Positions 12,225 to 24,564 of a stretch of 64,000 nt of DNA are shown here, one piece after another. Source of the DNA: Jacaranda mimosifolia. Lineage: Eukaryota; Streptophyta; Magnoliopsida; Lamiales; Bignoniaceae. The stretch lies in NCBI GenBank assembly GCA_018894105.1, contig CM032127.1, positions 35,608,760-35,672,759 on the forward strand, read 5' to 3'. The notes under the pieces were generated by a model. That model saw only the letters and a list, made by a program, of their open reading frames with translations, did not search any database and was not told where the DNA came from. How positions within the stretch are numbered: the stretch's first letter is position 1; every line of letters begins with the position of its first letter. Both the position numbers and the translations under genes were made by a program.

Positions 12225-12890
12225 GGCTCATACTACCAAGTTGGGATGTCTGATTTATGGGGCAGTTAGGTTGACAACCCGATAGATTTCCTTGAAAAAA
12301 AGAGATAGATTTGCTAAAAAAGTCCGGAAGATGAATACAATTTGTGAGGCTACTATAAGGCCTAAACTAATACCACCTCATATTAAGGTTCTTCCTGGCA
12401 TGATCATTCAAATTGAGTTTCAATTTGATTACAAGATAAGATTTTCTTGTGACGTGTCTAAAATTGAAGCTATTTTTTACCAACTCATTGCTGATGGCAC
12501 AACCGTTAAATTTTTGAGAGATCATTGACTATTGTTGACCAAGAGCTTGGGAAAACAAATTTGCAAGTTTCATAGAATATGGACTCGTTCAACTAGTAGT
12601 ATTATCTTATTTTTACATGGGTGATTTAGAATTATATCGACACAAGTACCCTTAAGTTCTCTCCCGAATGGATAAAGAAAGCATTAATGAAAATTGATAA
12701 GGATCCATTTCAAATGGAATATTATGAGTTTAGCATGATTAAAGTGATAAGGTGAAGAAAAACAAAAAGAAAGGCGATGAGGAGTTATCGCCTTAGAAGT
12801 AGGAGGCTCCATCTATTTAGTTAGGGTATTGCGTGTATTGCCCTACCAAGATAGCTACTTTTAAATTCATGATGGCCTCAGGTATATGTA
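12225..12890 (+). pseudogene. Array unit 2: Ty3/gypsy gag-like segment
   Basis: This is the best-preserved plus-strand copy near its start. A 78-codon open stretch (12292-12528) reads ...KIEAIFYQLIADGTTVKF... followed by CKFHRIWTRST in a shifted frame. That resembles plant Ty3/gypsy polyprotein segments of the form 'FDxLLxDGxIxLP...YCKxHxSxTHSTNNC'. Later copies continue with NVEENNEKGKEE. The family call rests on this short pattern only. There are many stops and the piece is not functional. It ends near TCAGGTATATG, which looks like a splice donor in this and other units. Confidence 0.5.
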
Positions 12891-13019
12891 ACCCAATTTA
12901 CTTTTTTGCAAAGCATCACATGTATGATTTAATGGTTAATTTCATCAAATGATATCGTGTAACATGAAAAGAATTCCTAAAAATTTAAAAATGCCACAAA
13001 AATATTCAAGTTTTACATA

Positions 13020-13610
13020 AAAATTGATAGCAATATCACAATCTTAGATTGAGTTAGTGAACATCCATTATATAGTGACAATATTAGGGGAAGAAATATA
13101 TTTCATCACTAAATAATCCTCAAGCGGAGTGAATAATGGGTCATCAATATGTCACTGCTTGAGCTAAAGATAAAATGCTTGCATTAGCAGCTCAAATGTA
13201 TCTTTCTTTTATTTGGCGAATAACATTACAGTAATCTCAAAGCCTTGCGGTCGAGCATTCTCACATTGTAAGAACACTATCTTTGAATAGGATATAAAAT
13301 TGCCTTGTTATGAGGTTATGCCTGAGTAACAATAGTAAGAAAAGTTTCAACATCCCATAATCGTCCAAATGGATTTGATGAACTTTCTCCAATAAAATTC
13401 ATAGCATAATGAAGGGCTAGAGGCTTCTTGAAAGTTAGCTTAATTCTTTCTAAATTAGGATTCCACTCAACTTATATTGCACTACCTTGAAAATATAAGT
13501 TTCTAAAAAACTGGTAGAAGAATACAGGGGAAGTTTTATCAAAGCTAGGTAGTTTTGCACAATCACATTTTGGTAAAATAGTTACATTGACTTAGCTATA
13601 GGTGAAAACA
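13020..13610 (-). pseudogene. CMT: Array unit 2: chromomethylase C-terminal fragment
   Basis: Colinear with the minus-strand fragment at 24565-25200 over its whole length, including the region equivalent to [14 protein letters not shown] (near 13395-13430) and the HP.QNKVLTV.E stretch. It carries more substitutions and indels than the unit 5 copy. Confidence 0.6.
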
Positions 13611-13684
13611 CTTCAAAATTGAAAAACTATTTGGAGAAAAATAAATTTCATCTTCGATTTAATGAAAACAATTCTAAAAAGAGA

Positions 13685-14350
13685 AAATAATATGATGGGT
13701 ATGAGCATGGGTTCATACTATTAGGTTGGGATGCCCGATTTATGGGCCAATTAGGGTGACACCCTGATAGTTTTCCTTAAAAAAGAGATTAAATTTGTTT
13801 AAGAAGTCTACAAGAAGAATATTATTTGTCAGGCTTTAATAGAAGCTAAAATGATATGACACCACGTGTAGGTTCCTCATTGTATGGTCAAACAATATGA
13901 ATTTCAACTTGATTATTAGAGAAGATATTATTTGAATGTGTCTAAAATTGAAGTTGCTTTTGACCAACTCATAGCTGATGGCGAAGGTCAAATTTCCCTA
14001 AGATCATCGACTATTATTGACCAAAGGCTTAGGAAAATAACTTGCAAGTCTCATAGCATACGGACTCACTCAACTAATAATTATCTTATTTTTAGCTAGG
14101 TGATCCAAAATTATCTCAGCACAAATACCCCTAAATTCCTACGTGGATGAATGAAGAAAATCACTAATGGGAATTGGTAAGGACCCACTCCAAGAGGGAC
14201 ATTATGAGGTTAGCATGATTAGATTGGTTAATGTGGAGGAAAACAATGAGAAAGGTAAGAAAAAGTTGTTGCTTTAGAAGCAGGAGGCTCCGCCTATTCA
14301 GTTAGGACTTTGTGCATGTTACCATGCCAAATTCATGATAAACTCAGGTA
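13685..14350 (+). pseudogene. Array unit 3: Ty3/gypsy gag-like segment
   Basis: Same organisation as unit 2. The plus frame reads KIEVAFDQLIADGE, then C-K-S-H-S-I-R-T-H-S-T-N-N, matching the gypsy gag C-terminal pattern better than the other units. An in-frame stop falls where families have FR.VIQ. It ends AACTCAGGTATGA, again donor-like. Confidence 0.55.
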
Positions 14351-14489
14351 TGAATAACCATTTTTTTGAACAAAAGCATTACTTGTATGTTCAACTGGAC
14401 TTTTTCATCAAATGATATATTTACAATAGGAAAAGAGTTTCTAAAAATTTAAAATTCTAAAAAAAAATTCGTGTTTAACTTAAAAATGA

Positions 14490-14763
14490 TTGGAATATCA
14501 CAATATTGGAATAAATTAAAAAATATCTCACATGGTGGCAATAATCGGGAAGAATAATCTCTCATCATGGGCTAATCCTCAGTAGAGTGAATATTGGCAC
14601 ATTTCATGATAATCCTCTTAATGCAAAAGTTAGATAATAACCTAACGCTCGATTACAGGTATAATAAATGCATTACCAACTTGGATGTATATTTCATTGT
14701 TAGGATAATAAGTTTATAGTAATCTGGAAAGCTTTGAAGTCGAGCGTTCTCATGGATCAAAAA
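14490..14763 (-). pseudogene. CMT: Array unit 3: chromomethylase fragment, C-terminal part
   Basis: This is the end of the unit's chromomethylase piece, from the stop side up to the region encoding VLTVHE. It is interrupted at 14764 by an LTR start. The remaining N-terminal side of the fragment reappears at 22016-22330 after the insertion, so the split copy is continuous apart from the inserted DNA. Confidence 0.6.
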
Positions 14764-15690
14764 TGTTGGAATTATGCCCCACAGCTAATTAGATTGACAT
14801 GTAAACTATTTCACTTGTAAGGCAATCTTGATTGAGTGATATTTACCTTAAATGGCAATCTTCATCTTATGCTTATTTTACTTCACTATCATTTGGTTGA
14901 AGACCTTAGATCACACATGACTACGGGACTTGGGCACACACTGAGTGGTGATCATGAAATAAGTCTTATATAGTTGTAATCTTAAAATATTCCAAGTCAT
15001 ATGATCTTATGAGACAGGGCATCTAAGATTCTAATAGATTTACACTAACGATGCTTAAATCCAAGGAATTGGATATTGCTCTATTTCATGAGCAATTTAT
15101 GTTAGACATGGGTGCTTGTTAGAGAACAAGTTCACTGAAGGTTGGCCCAGAGAATCCACTAAATGGTTGAAGTGGCAAGTTCTCTAGCTTAAGCTATTGC
15201 ATATAATTAGTCCTTAGACATGAGGATCCATGGTAACCTTGTATTTAGGTCCTCATACTTTGACTCTTCCTTGACCACTTAGCGGATCATCTGGGTTGAG
15301 ATTGGGTGTGAGCCACTTAGACATAGAGGTTTTTGAGATCCAAGATTAGATCCATCTCCTCATTATTGTAAAGGGCGAGTGCGTCTCTTATGTATTTTAT
15401 TATGATCGATTGCAAGGACTCATTGCGTAAGGCAGCATGACAATTTGGAAAAGGAGTTTTCCAAAGATGAGGTCATAAATTAGAATTGAACATTGGGATT
15501 AGAAACATAGCTATTGAGGCTCTTAGGGAGCCTACAAATATCTTGAGGCTAGACATCGAATTTTGCGAGATAGGAGATGGAAGGATCGTATTTTTATGGT
15601 AAGCATAGAGCTAGAATGGTTTGCCAAGAGCATATTCATTTTGATCAATTAGTTGGGCTCCATGGACTTGAGGCTAGACATCGAGGACCT
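14764..15690 (+). mobile_element. 5' part of a copia LTR, plus strand
   Basis: It starts with the canonical LTR end TGTTGGAATTATGCC and runs about 925 bases into U3 (to GGCTCCATGGACTTGAGGCTAGACATCGAGG). It then switches to minus-strand LTR sequence. It forms the left arm of an inverted pair whose right arm is the U3 end at about 16735-17661. Confidence 0.8.
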
Positions 15691-17661
15691 TCCGAGAGCA
15701 AAGTTATCCTATTGTCTAGCCTTTAATGAAATGATCTACACACCTAAGGCAAGTCCCAATCAACATCTAGAGAAATGGAACCATACTGCCTTGACTAGTA
15801 GATCTCCAAAAGCTTAGCAAACCATTTGTTGTGCCTATATCATAATGATCCACACATCAATCCAATTCCTACTGCTCCTCATTTGTAGATGGAGAAAGAG
15901 AGGAGACTTGAGAGAGAAGTGGCTGATTTTTAGGTAGGGAGAAGAAGAGGAAGGTGATCTTTAACACATGAATGAACACCTTGAAAATAGAGGGAAAAGT
16001 GAGAATCTAATTCTTCACTTGCTAGATTGCATATTGCCACCCCCTCACTCTATCTCTAAATATAGAATGAGGATGGTGTGATGCCACCTCAAGCTAGGGG
16101 GGACCGCCAACATGCATGCCTTGCATGCTTAGTTGGCAAATTCAAATTTAATTTGAATTTGTGTGTATTTTAATTACATTTGAAATTTAATTTCAAATTA
16201 ATTAAATGCCACATTAAAATGATCTTATCATTTCAATTTTTCATTCAATTAATATTCTCATCACTAATTAAATTAAATAATTTAATTTAGTTAATTAATC
16301 CTTGACTTAACTCTTAAGTCAACAAGCTTAACTTTTTAAGCTTAATTTTGTTATCTCTTTAAGTTAATTTGACCGATTGATGGTCACAAGGCACCAAAAA
16401 ATTAACTCTTTAAATATTATTCTAATTTAACTCCTTAAATTAGTTCATCAATTTAACCCTTAAATTAATTAAGCTAACATGGACCTTAATTTTCAGTCAC
16501 CCCAAAATCGGTCTCCATGAAGTGAATTTTCTAACACTTAGAAAGTTCCTCCATTACTTAGGAAATGCAATTGGATTTTGTGTGTGACTTGATATGTTCT
16601 ACCATTCATTACACATGGGCTCATAACTCCTTGTGACTTTTGAATATCAAATATTTATTTTAGTTTAAACTCTTTTAAACTAATCGATTCAATTCAATTA
16701 ATCTCTATTAATTGAAGAGTACCCAATTTCCATGGTCGATGTCCAACCTCAAGCTCATGGAGCCCAACTAATTAGCCGAAATGAATGCTTTTGGAGAACC
16801 ATCATAGCTCTATGCATAACATGCAAATACGGTCCTTCCATCTCCTATCTCCCGAAAGAGACTTAGGGCAAGATATTTGCCGACTCTCTAATAACCTCGA
16901 TACTATGTATCTATTCCCAATGTTCAACTCCACTTTATGACATCATCTTTGGAAAACTCCTTTTCCAAATTTTCATACTACCTTGTGCAAAGATTCTTTA
17001 GAATTGATCACTATAGAATACATAGGAGATTTACTTGCCCTTCACAAAGACGAGGAGTCGGATTTCATCTTTGGATCTCACAAACCTCCATGTCTAAGTA
17101 GCTCATGCCCAATTACCACCCGAACAGCCTGCTAGGTGACCAGGGAGGAGTTAAAGCATGAGGACCTAAACACAAGGTTACCATGGATCCTCAGGTTAAA
17201 TAACTAATTATATGCAGTAACGTAAACGGGAGAACTTGCCTCTTTGGTTATCTAGTAGATTCTCTAGTGGGCCTTCAATGCCTTGTTTTCGAAAAGCACC
17301 TATTCGCATGTATCTATATCTCATATGGGATTGCCCATGGAATGGAGTAATATCCAACTCTTTGGATTTATGCATTATCAGTGCATGTCTATTGGGATTT
17401 TAGATGTCCTGTCTCTTAAGATTTATGACTTGGAAGATTTAAGATAACAACCATTTAAGACTTATTCCTTGATCACTACCCAGTGCGTGACCAAGTCCCA
17501 TTGTCTTGTGTGATCTAAGGGCTTCAACCAAATGCCAATGAAGTAAATATAGGAATAAGATGAAGATAGCCATATTATTAATATCATTCAATCAAGATTA
17601 CATCACAAGTGAAATAGTTTACAACGCCAATCTAATTGGCTTGCTGAGCACTATTCCAACA
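15691..17661 (-). mobile_element. copia LTR, minus strand, with a small internal duplication
   Basis: It enters in U5 (CTCCAAAAGCTTAGCAAACC type sequence) and ends with the canonical CTATTCCAACA at 17661. The first 85 or so bases (15691-15775) repeat the U5 segment that follows at about 15785-15870, so two LTR pieces are fused here. The promoter region is degenerate (CTAAATATAG near 16055). Confidence 0.75.
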
Positions 17662-17718
17662 TGGTCGATGTCCAATCTCAATCCCATGGGGGCCCAACTA
17701 ATTGGCCAAAATGAATAT
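17662..17718 (-). mobile_element. Second minus-strand copia LTR, left piece
   Basis: It begins mid-LTR (TGGTCGATGTCCAATCTCAA), directly after the LTR end at 17661, and continues to AATGAATAT. There a chromovirus LTR is inserted. The same LTR resumes at 21012. Confidence 0.75.
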
Positions 17719-19208
17719 TGTAACATCTCGTCTTTTCTTGTAAGTAAATTTTCTTCCTAGAATAATAATATAATAATAAATAAATTATTAAGCTTATCCA
17801 ATAAATATAGGAAATCCAAGTTTGAAAATTTTTAGGCTATCTTATGAAAGATTATCCCTTTTGATTGACTTAATAACATTTTAGATTAAGAGAGTTAATT
17901 AAAGAAAATATCTATACTACAAATTTAGTCATACACCCTAAGTTATAAGGCTCAAAACATATATAATGTAAGGAGCAAATACATCATTACATATAAATTA
18001 AGTATATAGTAAAAATAAAATATATAATAAAAGTGTTATAGGCTAATTTAAATAAAGCAAGAAATCAAGGACTAAAATTCAATAAAAATACAGGGATCCA
18101 AATTAGAATAAGGTAAGAATCCAAAGGTTTGACTAAGCGAATAACAAGAATTTCATTCTATAAATCGGGGCAACCCACTACCATTTTGTTTCCACACAAA
18201 GTATACATTCTCTCTATAGAGTTTCTGAAATCCAGCTATCATTCCCTCAAAAACCCCAGCCATTGATCCTCACCTTATAGCCAAAACTCTTCTAACTTAT
18301 TAAGGATCATGATTTTCAGGAAAATCTTCCCAGAATTTCAATCCTAACTCCTGAAATTCTCTCCAAAGAAGAAGAAACCTAGAAACTGCTGCCAAACTTA
18401 AACTTTCAAAAAATTAAAAACTAACCTTCTTGTTGCCCGATCACCCATGAAAATATACTGTTAGAAATATCTATGTGTTTAGATTATCTTGGTGGAAGAG
18501 GATTTTAGAAATTGTGCCAAAATCCTACCTGAATTGCTGTCGAAATCAACACTGCCACAAGTAGGCAGAAGTGAGCAGAAAAGAGGTGATGTTATTTTGC
18601 TTATAACTAGAGATTTGGTCGGTCAAGTGAAAAAATAAAACTATGTATAGAAATACCTTATAGTTTAGATATGATTAGAAGTAAAATTTATTGAAATTGA
18701 TGCGGTATTCTAGTTTGAATTTTGTAGGAACTGCAACTTGCCATAAGACGAGACTGGGAGTTAGAGCTCAACTTTGACCAAAACTTAGGAATAATCGGTC
18801 CATTTGATTGTCCAATTAAAGTCATATTTAGAAAGTTCATCGAGTTTTAATCTGTTTTAAGGTAAAAATCACCATTACACTCGTTCAGATTTGGTTGAAA
18901 CTTGGTTTTGATGGAAACTGTCTTGGCTAGCTATATATGGTGTAGGCTCTGGAAATGGTCAGATCTTGTTGGAAAATTGTGGAGAAATTATGATGGTGAT
19001 GACTTGCAAATTTTTTGGATAAGTATGGTTAGATGTGACTAAATGTTGGATCTTGAGATTATATTGATAATTAAATTATAATATAAGTGATTTATAATTC
19101 ATGGAGGTATGATTTAGATACCATGATTTTATAACAATGTAATAAGAAACGTGTTGAAAATATGTTTAATTTATTTAAAAATTAATAAGTAGGGAAATAT
19201 CACTCTTT

Positions 19209-19247
<39 letters not shown>

Positions 19248-21011
19248 TCAAAGATAGTAACTTAAATTATTATAGTAATTAGAATAGTATATAGTACCTT
19301 AAGTAAACTAATTTTATTTTTATTCCTTGATGATATTATTATCAAAAGAACAATCCATAGTAATTAAATCTTGAATTTAGATATTTAGGCATACAAGTTG
19401 TTGGAAAATCACGATCACAGGAATCGGTGAGGATTTCTACCCCTTTTCAATTTTTATTCTATTACCTGTAATTCCTTTTGCCAAAACACCTTGAATATTG
19501 ACATGTGAGATTTTTTTTCGGTTGCTCATTATTATCTTCTGGAAACACATTCCTATTTCTTGTTTTCAGGAACCCGTCATTCATTGATATATGAAGTCTT
19601 GTATTCCTTTCAAATTTCCATTTGTTGCTGGTTAATCATTGCTTCCTAAAAATTGTATTACCTTTTCGAACTTCTGAAAATGCCTCGCTTATGGTGATGA
19701 TAATTGTTTGATTTGTTTAGTTAATTCAACTTGATTGAAAATCCTGACTTATTCCTAATAAAAAACTATTGGCATTCGCATTTATTCCGATTAGTTTCTT
19801 TATAATCAAGACTATAATATTCAAATAAATAAAGTACTTTCAAAACATCTCAAAAAGATTAATAAAAAACACAAAAAAATATTTATGAAAAGTCCTCTAC
19901 TCCAAATAAGTTATAAATGAGAAAGATTCATGTTATCTAATAATTATAAATCTCCTCATTCTACTCGTCGAATCAGGAACTAAGTGCCACACTTACTGAC
20001 AAGGGGTATGCAGTAGGGACCACCTTTAGAATCCCAAAGTTGACACCTTATGATATATTTATTGTATCCCTGACTCTTTTGAATATATTATTCGATCAGT
20101 ACTATAAAATATGTGCCAGGCAGAGCAAAGTGCCATACTAGTTGACAGGGAATGTGTAGTAGGGGTCACCTCTTGAATCTATTGTCATTGGCACCTCTAG
20201 ATTTTAGTACTAGACATCTTTCAGCTGTATTTTGTATCTCAAATGATAAAATCCTATTTTATTCTTCGTAAAATGAAGTGTAAGGAACTAAGTGCCATGT
20301 GCAGCGGTGCTGCGAGGGCCACCTCTAGAATCATGTAAACTTGAATTTAAACATGAAATGTGAATTCTCCTCGCTGGTATGGGATAGTGACGGAGTTACA
20401 AGAAAGGTTTGACATGATTATGATCCCTCTGGTGTGATAAGGTTTATTATAAGTAATTTAATTTAAGCATCTGATTTGACTTGAGGAGTATTTCTCACAA
20501 AAGCTTGTTATAGAAACTAGACAACCTGGCATGTTTGTTTTCTACTAAAATTCTCTCTCTATCATCTTCTACTGCAAAATAAACTCTATACAGGTAACTC
20601 TCTCCAGCTTTCCTCACTGAGTCATTCGGACTCACCCTTATACTTCTCTTTATACATATGAGACTGGATTGGTCACTCTAGGAGAAGAAACATAGGAATA
20701 GAAGAGGAAGAAATAGTTTTTTCAAATTTCATTATACCCAATTCGATAAGTTTATATATATACATAATAAGATTTATAGCCAGGGCAGCTTTAGTACTAT
20801 ACCTCAGGTACTAGTATATGTGTATACTTATCTATAACTAGAAAAGTTCCGACTAGTGTACAAAGAAATATATGTATATAAGTTGTTTATTTTAATACAA
20901 TTTGTCACTTTAATTTGTTAGTTTGCGCGTAGCACTGACTCTTGAAAGGAAAATCTCCTAGAAGGAGTTAGTGTTGTGGTGTGGTAGCTTCGGGACCTCT
21001 GGGGTGCCACA
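17719..21011 (+). mobile_element. Solo LTR of a Tekay/Del-type Ty3/gypsy chromovirus (3,293 bp)
   Basis: The insert begins TGTAACATCTCG and ends GGGGTGCCACA, the near-palindromic TG...CA ends of Tekay/Del LTRs. It interrupts a copia LTR whose two sides join when the insert is removed. The flanks AATAT (17714-17718) and AAATG (21012-) fit a 5-bp target duplication with one base lost. Inside are a (TG)n run near 19218-19246 and three diverged repeats of an AACTAAGTGCCA...CACCTCTAGAATC unit (about 19979-20340). No PBS or coding domain is present, so it is a solo LTR left by LTR-LTR recombination. Strand is uncertain because the ends are near-palindromic. Confidence 0.75.
19208..19246. repeat. 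(TA)n/(TG)n microsatellite
   Basis: A short TATATATATA run is followed by about fourteen TG dinucleotides, inside the chromovirus solo LTR. Confidence 0.95.
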
Positions 21012-21903
21012 AAATGCTCTTGGTGAACCATTCTAGCTCTATGCTTGCCATGCAAATACGGTCCTTCCATCTCCTATCTCCCGAAAGAGGCCTAAGGGAA
21101 GATATTTGTCGGTTCCCTAATAGCCTCGATAATTATGTTTCTATTCTAAATGTTTGATTCCCCTTTATGACTTCATATTTGAAAAACTCATTTTCTAAAT
21201 TGTTATACTACCTTGCGCAAGGATTTTGTGGAATCGATCATTATAAAATACATAGGAGATGGACTTGCCCTTCACAATGACTAGGAGATGGATCCCATTT
21301 TGGATCTCAGGAACTTCTATATCTAAGTAGCTCATACACAAGCTGAACATGGATGACCAGCACAGTGGTCAAGGAATACTCAAAGCATGAGAACCTAAAC
21401 ACAAGGTTACTATGGATCCTCAAGTTTAAGGGCTAATTATATGCACTAGAGTAAGCTGGACAACTTGATACTACTGACGTGCCACTATGGCTATCTAGTG
21501 GATTCTCTGGGCGGACCTTCAGTGAGCTTGTTTTCTAACAAACACATACTAACATGCACCCACGTCTAACATGGATTGCTCATGAAACAGATCAATATCT
21601 AGCCCCTTAGATTTATGCATCATTAGTGCAAGTCCAAATCTTAGATACCCTATCTCATAAGATTCTACGACTTGTAATATTTTAAGATTACGACCGTGTA
21701 AGATTTATTTCATGATCACCACCTAATACGCGATCAAGTCCCGTAGTCTTGTGTGATCTAAGGGCTTCAACCAAATGTAGTGAAGTAAATTAAGTATAAG
21801 ATAAAGATGGGCATTACAATATGAAGATCATTCAATCAAAATTGTATCACAAGTGAAATAATTTACATGCTAATCTAATTGGCTACGGGATACTATTCCA
21901 ACG
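21012..21903 (-). mobile_element. Second minus-strand copia LTR, right piece
   Basis: Continues the LTR interrupted at 17718 (AAATGCTCTTGGTGAACC...) to its U3 end CTATTCCAACG, with G in place of the final A. This closes the composite insertion that begins at 14764. Confidence 0.8.
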
Positions 21904-22015
21904 TTTACGGCTAGAAAAGTGTAGCACAAGCATAGTTAATAACTTTTTATTATACTTAATTACTATTTACCATACATATTTAATTGTAGTGAAAAAAACA
22001 TACTTTTTTGTAGTG
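21904..22015. mobile_element. CACTA-transposon remnant (one terminal inverted repeat)
   Basis: The segment ends CTTTTTTGTAGTG (22003-22015), the complement of the plant CACTA terminal repeat CACTACAAAAAA. A second TGTAGTG lies at 21984-21990, like the subterminal repeats of this superfamily. The other end is missing, apparently cut by the LTR at 21903. The array resumes right after it. Confidence 0.5.
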
Positions 22016-22330
22016 AATAGTGGGCACATTTTCATCACATCATAACTAACTAAAGGGCTTTGATGAACTTTCCCCAACCAAGCTCATAGCATAATCAGGA
22101 CACGAGGCTTTCTAAAAGTTAGTGTAATTTTTTCTACATCGTGATCACACTCAGTTTCTACTGCGTTGCCTTGAATTCTTAGGTTAGAGCTTACCAACAA
22201 GTTGCAACTTCTAGAAAAATTAGCAAACGAAAGCTTGTAAAAGCTGGGAATTTTTGCATAATCACATTTTCATAGGATAGATACATTAACCTAGGTATAG
22301 GGAAATCACTTCAAAACTAAAAAGGAAGTT
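22016..22330 (-). pseudogene. CMT: Array unit 3: chromomethylase fragment, N-terminal side (continued)
   Basis: The array resumes at the stretch equivalent to DENV.T (plus strand CACATTTTCATCACA) and continues through the PLVPDYAMSF-like region. Together with 14490-14763 it restores one unit. The distance between unit landmarks 13919 and 22645, minus the inserted DNA, is about 1.47 kb, which is the array period. Confidence 0.55.
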
Positions 22331-22394
22331 TTTGGAAAATATTTAATTTCATCCTTAATTCATTGAAAATAGAAAAAAGCATGAAAAATTTTCA

Positions 22395-22985
22395 AAAAGA
22401 AGAAAATAATTGGATGGGGATAAGCATTAGTTCATACTGTAAGGTTGGAAAATAATTGGATGGGAATGAGCCAATCAAGGTGACACCTCAATAGATATTT
22501 TTGAAAAAGAGATTAAATTTGCTAAAGAAATCTGCAAGAAGAATATAATTTGCCAGGTTTTTGTAAAGCTTAAAGTGATTCGACCTCATGTTTAGGTTCT
22601 TCCATGTATGGTCAAACGATTTATATTTCAATTTGATTATTTAAAAAGATATTATGTTTATGTATTTTAAATTGAAGCAATTTTTATGAACTCATGGCTG
22701 ATGGTGAATGTCAAAATTTCCAATGATCATCCACTACTGTTGATGAAATGCTTAAGGAAAATAATTTGCAAGTTCCGTAGCATATGGATTCACTTTGGTA
22801 AGAATCCGTTCCATGATGAACACTATTAGTTAGCTGACTAGGGTGGTTAATGTGGAGGAAAACAATGAGAAGGGTAACGAGGAGTTGTCGCCTTCCTAAG
22901 AAGCATGAGCCTCTACCTATTTAGTTTGGACATTGCACATGTTGCGATGCTAAGATGGCCACCTTTTTAATTTATGATGGTCTCA
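22395..22985 (+). pseudogene. Array unit 4: Ty3/gypsy gag-like segment
   Basis: The plus strand contains, in broken frames, DTPIDF-EKEIKFAKEVCKK and CKFRSIWIHF corresponding to the gag-like half of other units, then VVNVEENNEKG. A short local duplication (AAAATAATTGGATGGG at about 22404 and 22450) is unique to this unit. It ends TCTCAAGTAAGTATG, another donor-like context. Confidence 0.5.
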
Positions 22986-23144
22986 AGTAAGTATGACCTT
23001 TTTTTATTTACCAACAGCTTTGCTTGCATGTTCAAATGGATTTTTTCATCAAATGATACATTTGCAATAGGAAAAGAATTTCTAAAAATTTAATTCTATA
23101 AAAAATTTCATGTTTCTCTTAAAAATGATTGCAATATCATAAAG

Positions 23145-23780
23145 TTAGAATGAATTAGTAAACATCCATCAGTTGGAGGCAATAGTTGGGAAGGAACATC
23201 TCACGTCATGGGATAATCCTTAGGTAGAGTGAACACTGGGTCATTTTTAGATAATCTTCTCAATGCAAAAGTCAGAGAATAACCTAATGCACAAGCTACA
23301 GGTACAACAATAGCATTACCAACGTGGATGTATATTTCTTTTATTATGGTTGACTATTACGATTGAGCATTGTCATGGACTGTAAGAACTTTATTTTGAA
23401 GAGGATGTAAAGTCGCCTTGTTATGAGGTTTTACATGAGTAACAATAGTGACCACATTTTCATCATACCATAACCGACTAAACAACTTTGATGACTTCCT
23501 CTAACAAAACTCATAGCATAATCAAGGACCAGAGGCTTCCTAAAAACTAGTTTAATTTTTTCTAGTTTAGGATTGCACTTAATTTCTATTGCGTGGTCTT
23601 GAAGTCTCAAGTCAGAGCTTACCGACATGATGCAACTTCTAGAAAAATCAGCAAAAGAATATAAGGGAAGGTTTACAAAAGCTAATTTCTTTTGCATAAT
23701 CTCATTTCTGTAGAATAGATACATTAACTTAACTATAGGTGAAAGCACTTCGATACTAAAAAGAAAATATTTTGACAAAA
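23145..23780 (-). pseudogene. CMT: Array unit 4: chromomethylase C-terminal fragment
   Basis: The minus strand has a 115-codon open stretch (23431-23778) containing EKIKLVFRKPLVLDYAMSF, matching the chromomethylase KPLVPDYAMSFV signature. Downstream in neighbouring frames are [28 protein letters not shown] and KEIYIHVGNAIVVPVACALGY (family: [21 protein letters not shown], motif X), then NDPVFTLP, like the carboxy end of plant CMTs. Frameshifts separate the parts. No intron interrupts the motifs, so the source could be a processed or retro-captured copy. Non-functional as an enzyme. Confidence 0.75.
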
Positions 23781-23839
23781 ATTTAATTTCATCCTTGGTT
23801 CAATAAAAATAGGAAAAGTATTAAAAATTTCAAAGAAAA

Positions 23840-24430
23840 GAAAACAATTGGATGGGGATGAACATTATTTCACAGTATAAGTTTGGAATGCTTGATTCAT
23901 AGGCCAAATAGGGTGACCCCTCTACAGAATTTCCTGAAAAAGTGATTAAATTTGTTAAAAAAGTCTACAACAGTAATATTAACTGTCATGTTTTAGTGAA
24001 TTTTAAAGTGATTCGACGTCATGTTTAGGTTCCTCCATCTATGGTCAGAAAATCTAAATTTTCATTTGATTATTAGAGAAGATATTATGATGATGTATTT
24101 AAAACTGAAGTGATTTTGATCAACTCATGGCTGATGGCGACTGTCAAATTTTCCAATGATCAACCACTACTGTTGACCAAGAGCTTAAGGAAAATAATTT
24201 CAAGTTTGACAGAATATAGATTCACTCAACTAATAGTTATTGGTAAGAATCTATTCCAAGAGGAACATTATGAGTTAGCATGACCAGAGTGGTTAATGTG
24301 GAGGAAAACAATGAGAAAGGCAAGAAGGAGTTATCACCTTCCTAAGACACATGAGCCTCCACCTATTCAGTTAGGACATTATGCATGTTGCCATGCCAAG
24401 ATGGCCACCTTTTCAATTTATGATGGTCTC
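23840..24430 (+). pseudogene. Array unit 5: Ty3/gypsy gag-like segment
   Basis: Colinear with the other plus-strand halves: FPEKVIKFVKKVY, a degenerate zinc-finger-like stretch, then NVEENNEKGKKE and PPPIQLGHYACCHAKMATFSIYDG. It ends at TCTCAGGTATGTATAACC, a good match to a plant 5' splice site. Not translatable as a whole. Confidence 0.55.
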
Positions 24431-24564
24431 AGGTATGTATAACCTTTTTCTTTTTTTTTTTGCCTAAAGCATCATCTACATGTTCAAATGGATTTTTTCA
24501 TTTATTGTTACATTTTCAATAGGAAAATAATTTCTAAAAGTTTAATTTGGAAAAAAATTTCATG

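Noticed and set aside
12292..12528. 78-codon ORF as a stand-alone gene
   Set aside because: It is one slice of the repeated gag-like half of the array; other units have stops at the same positions.
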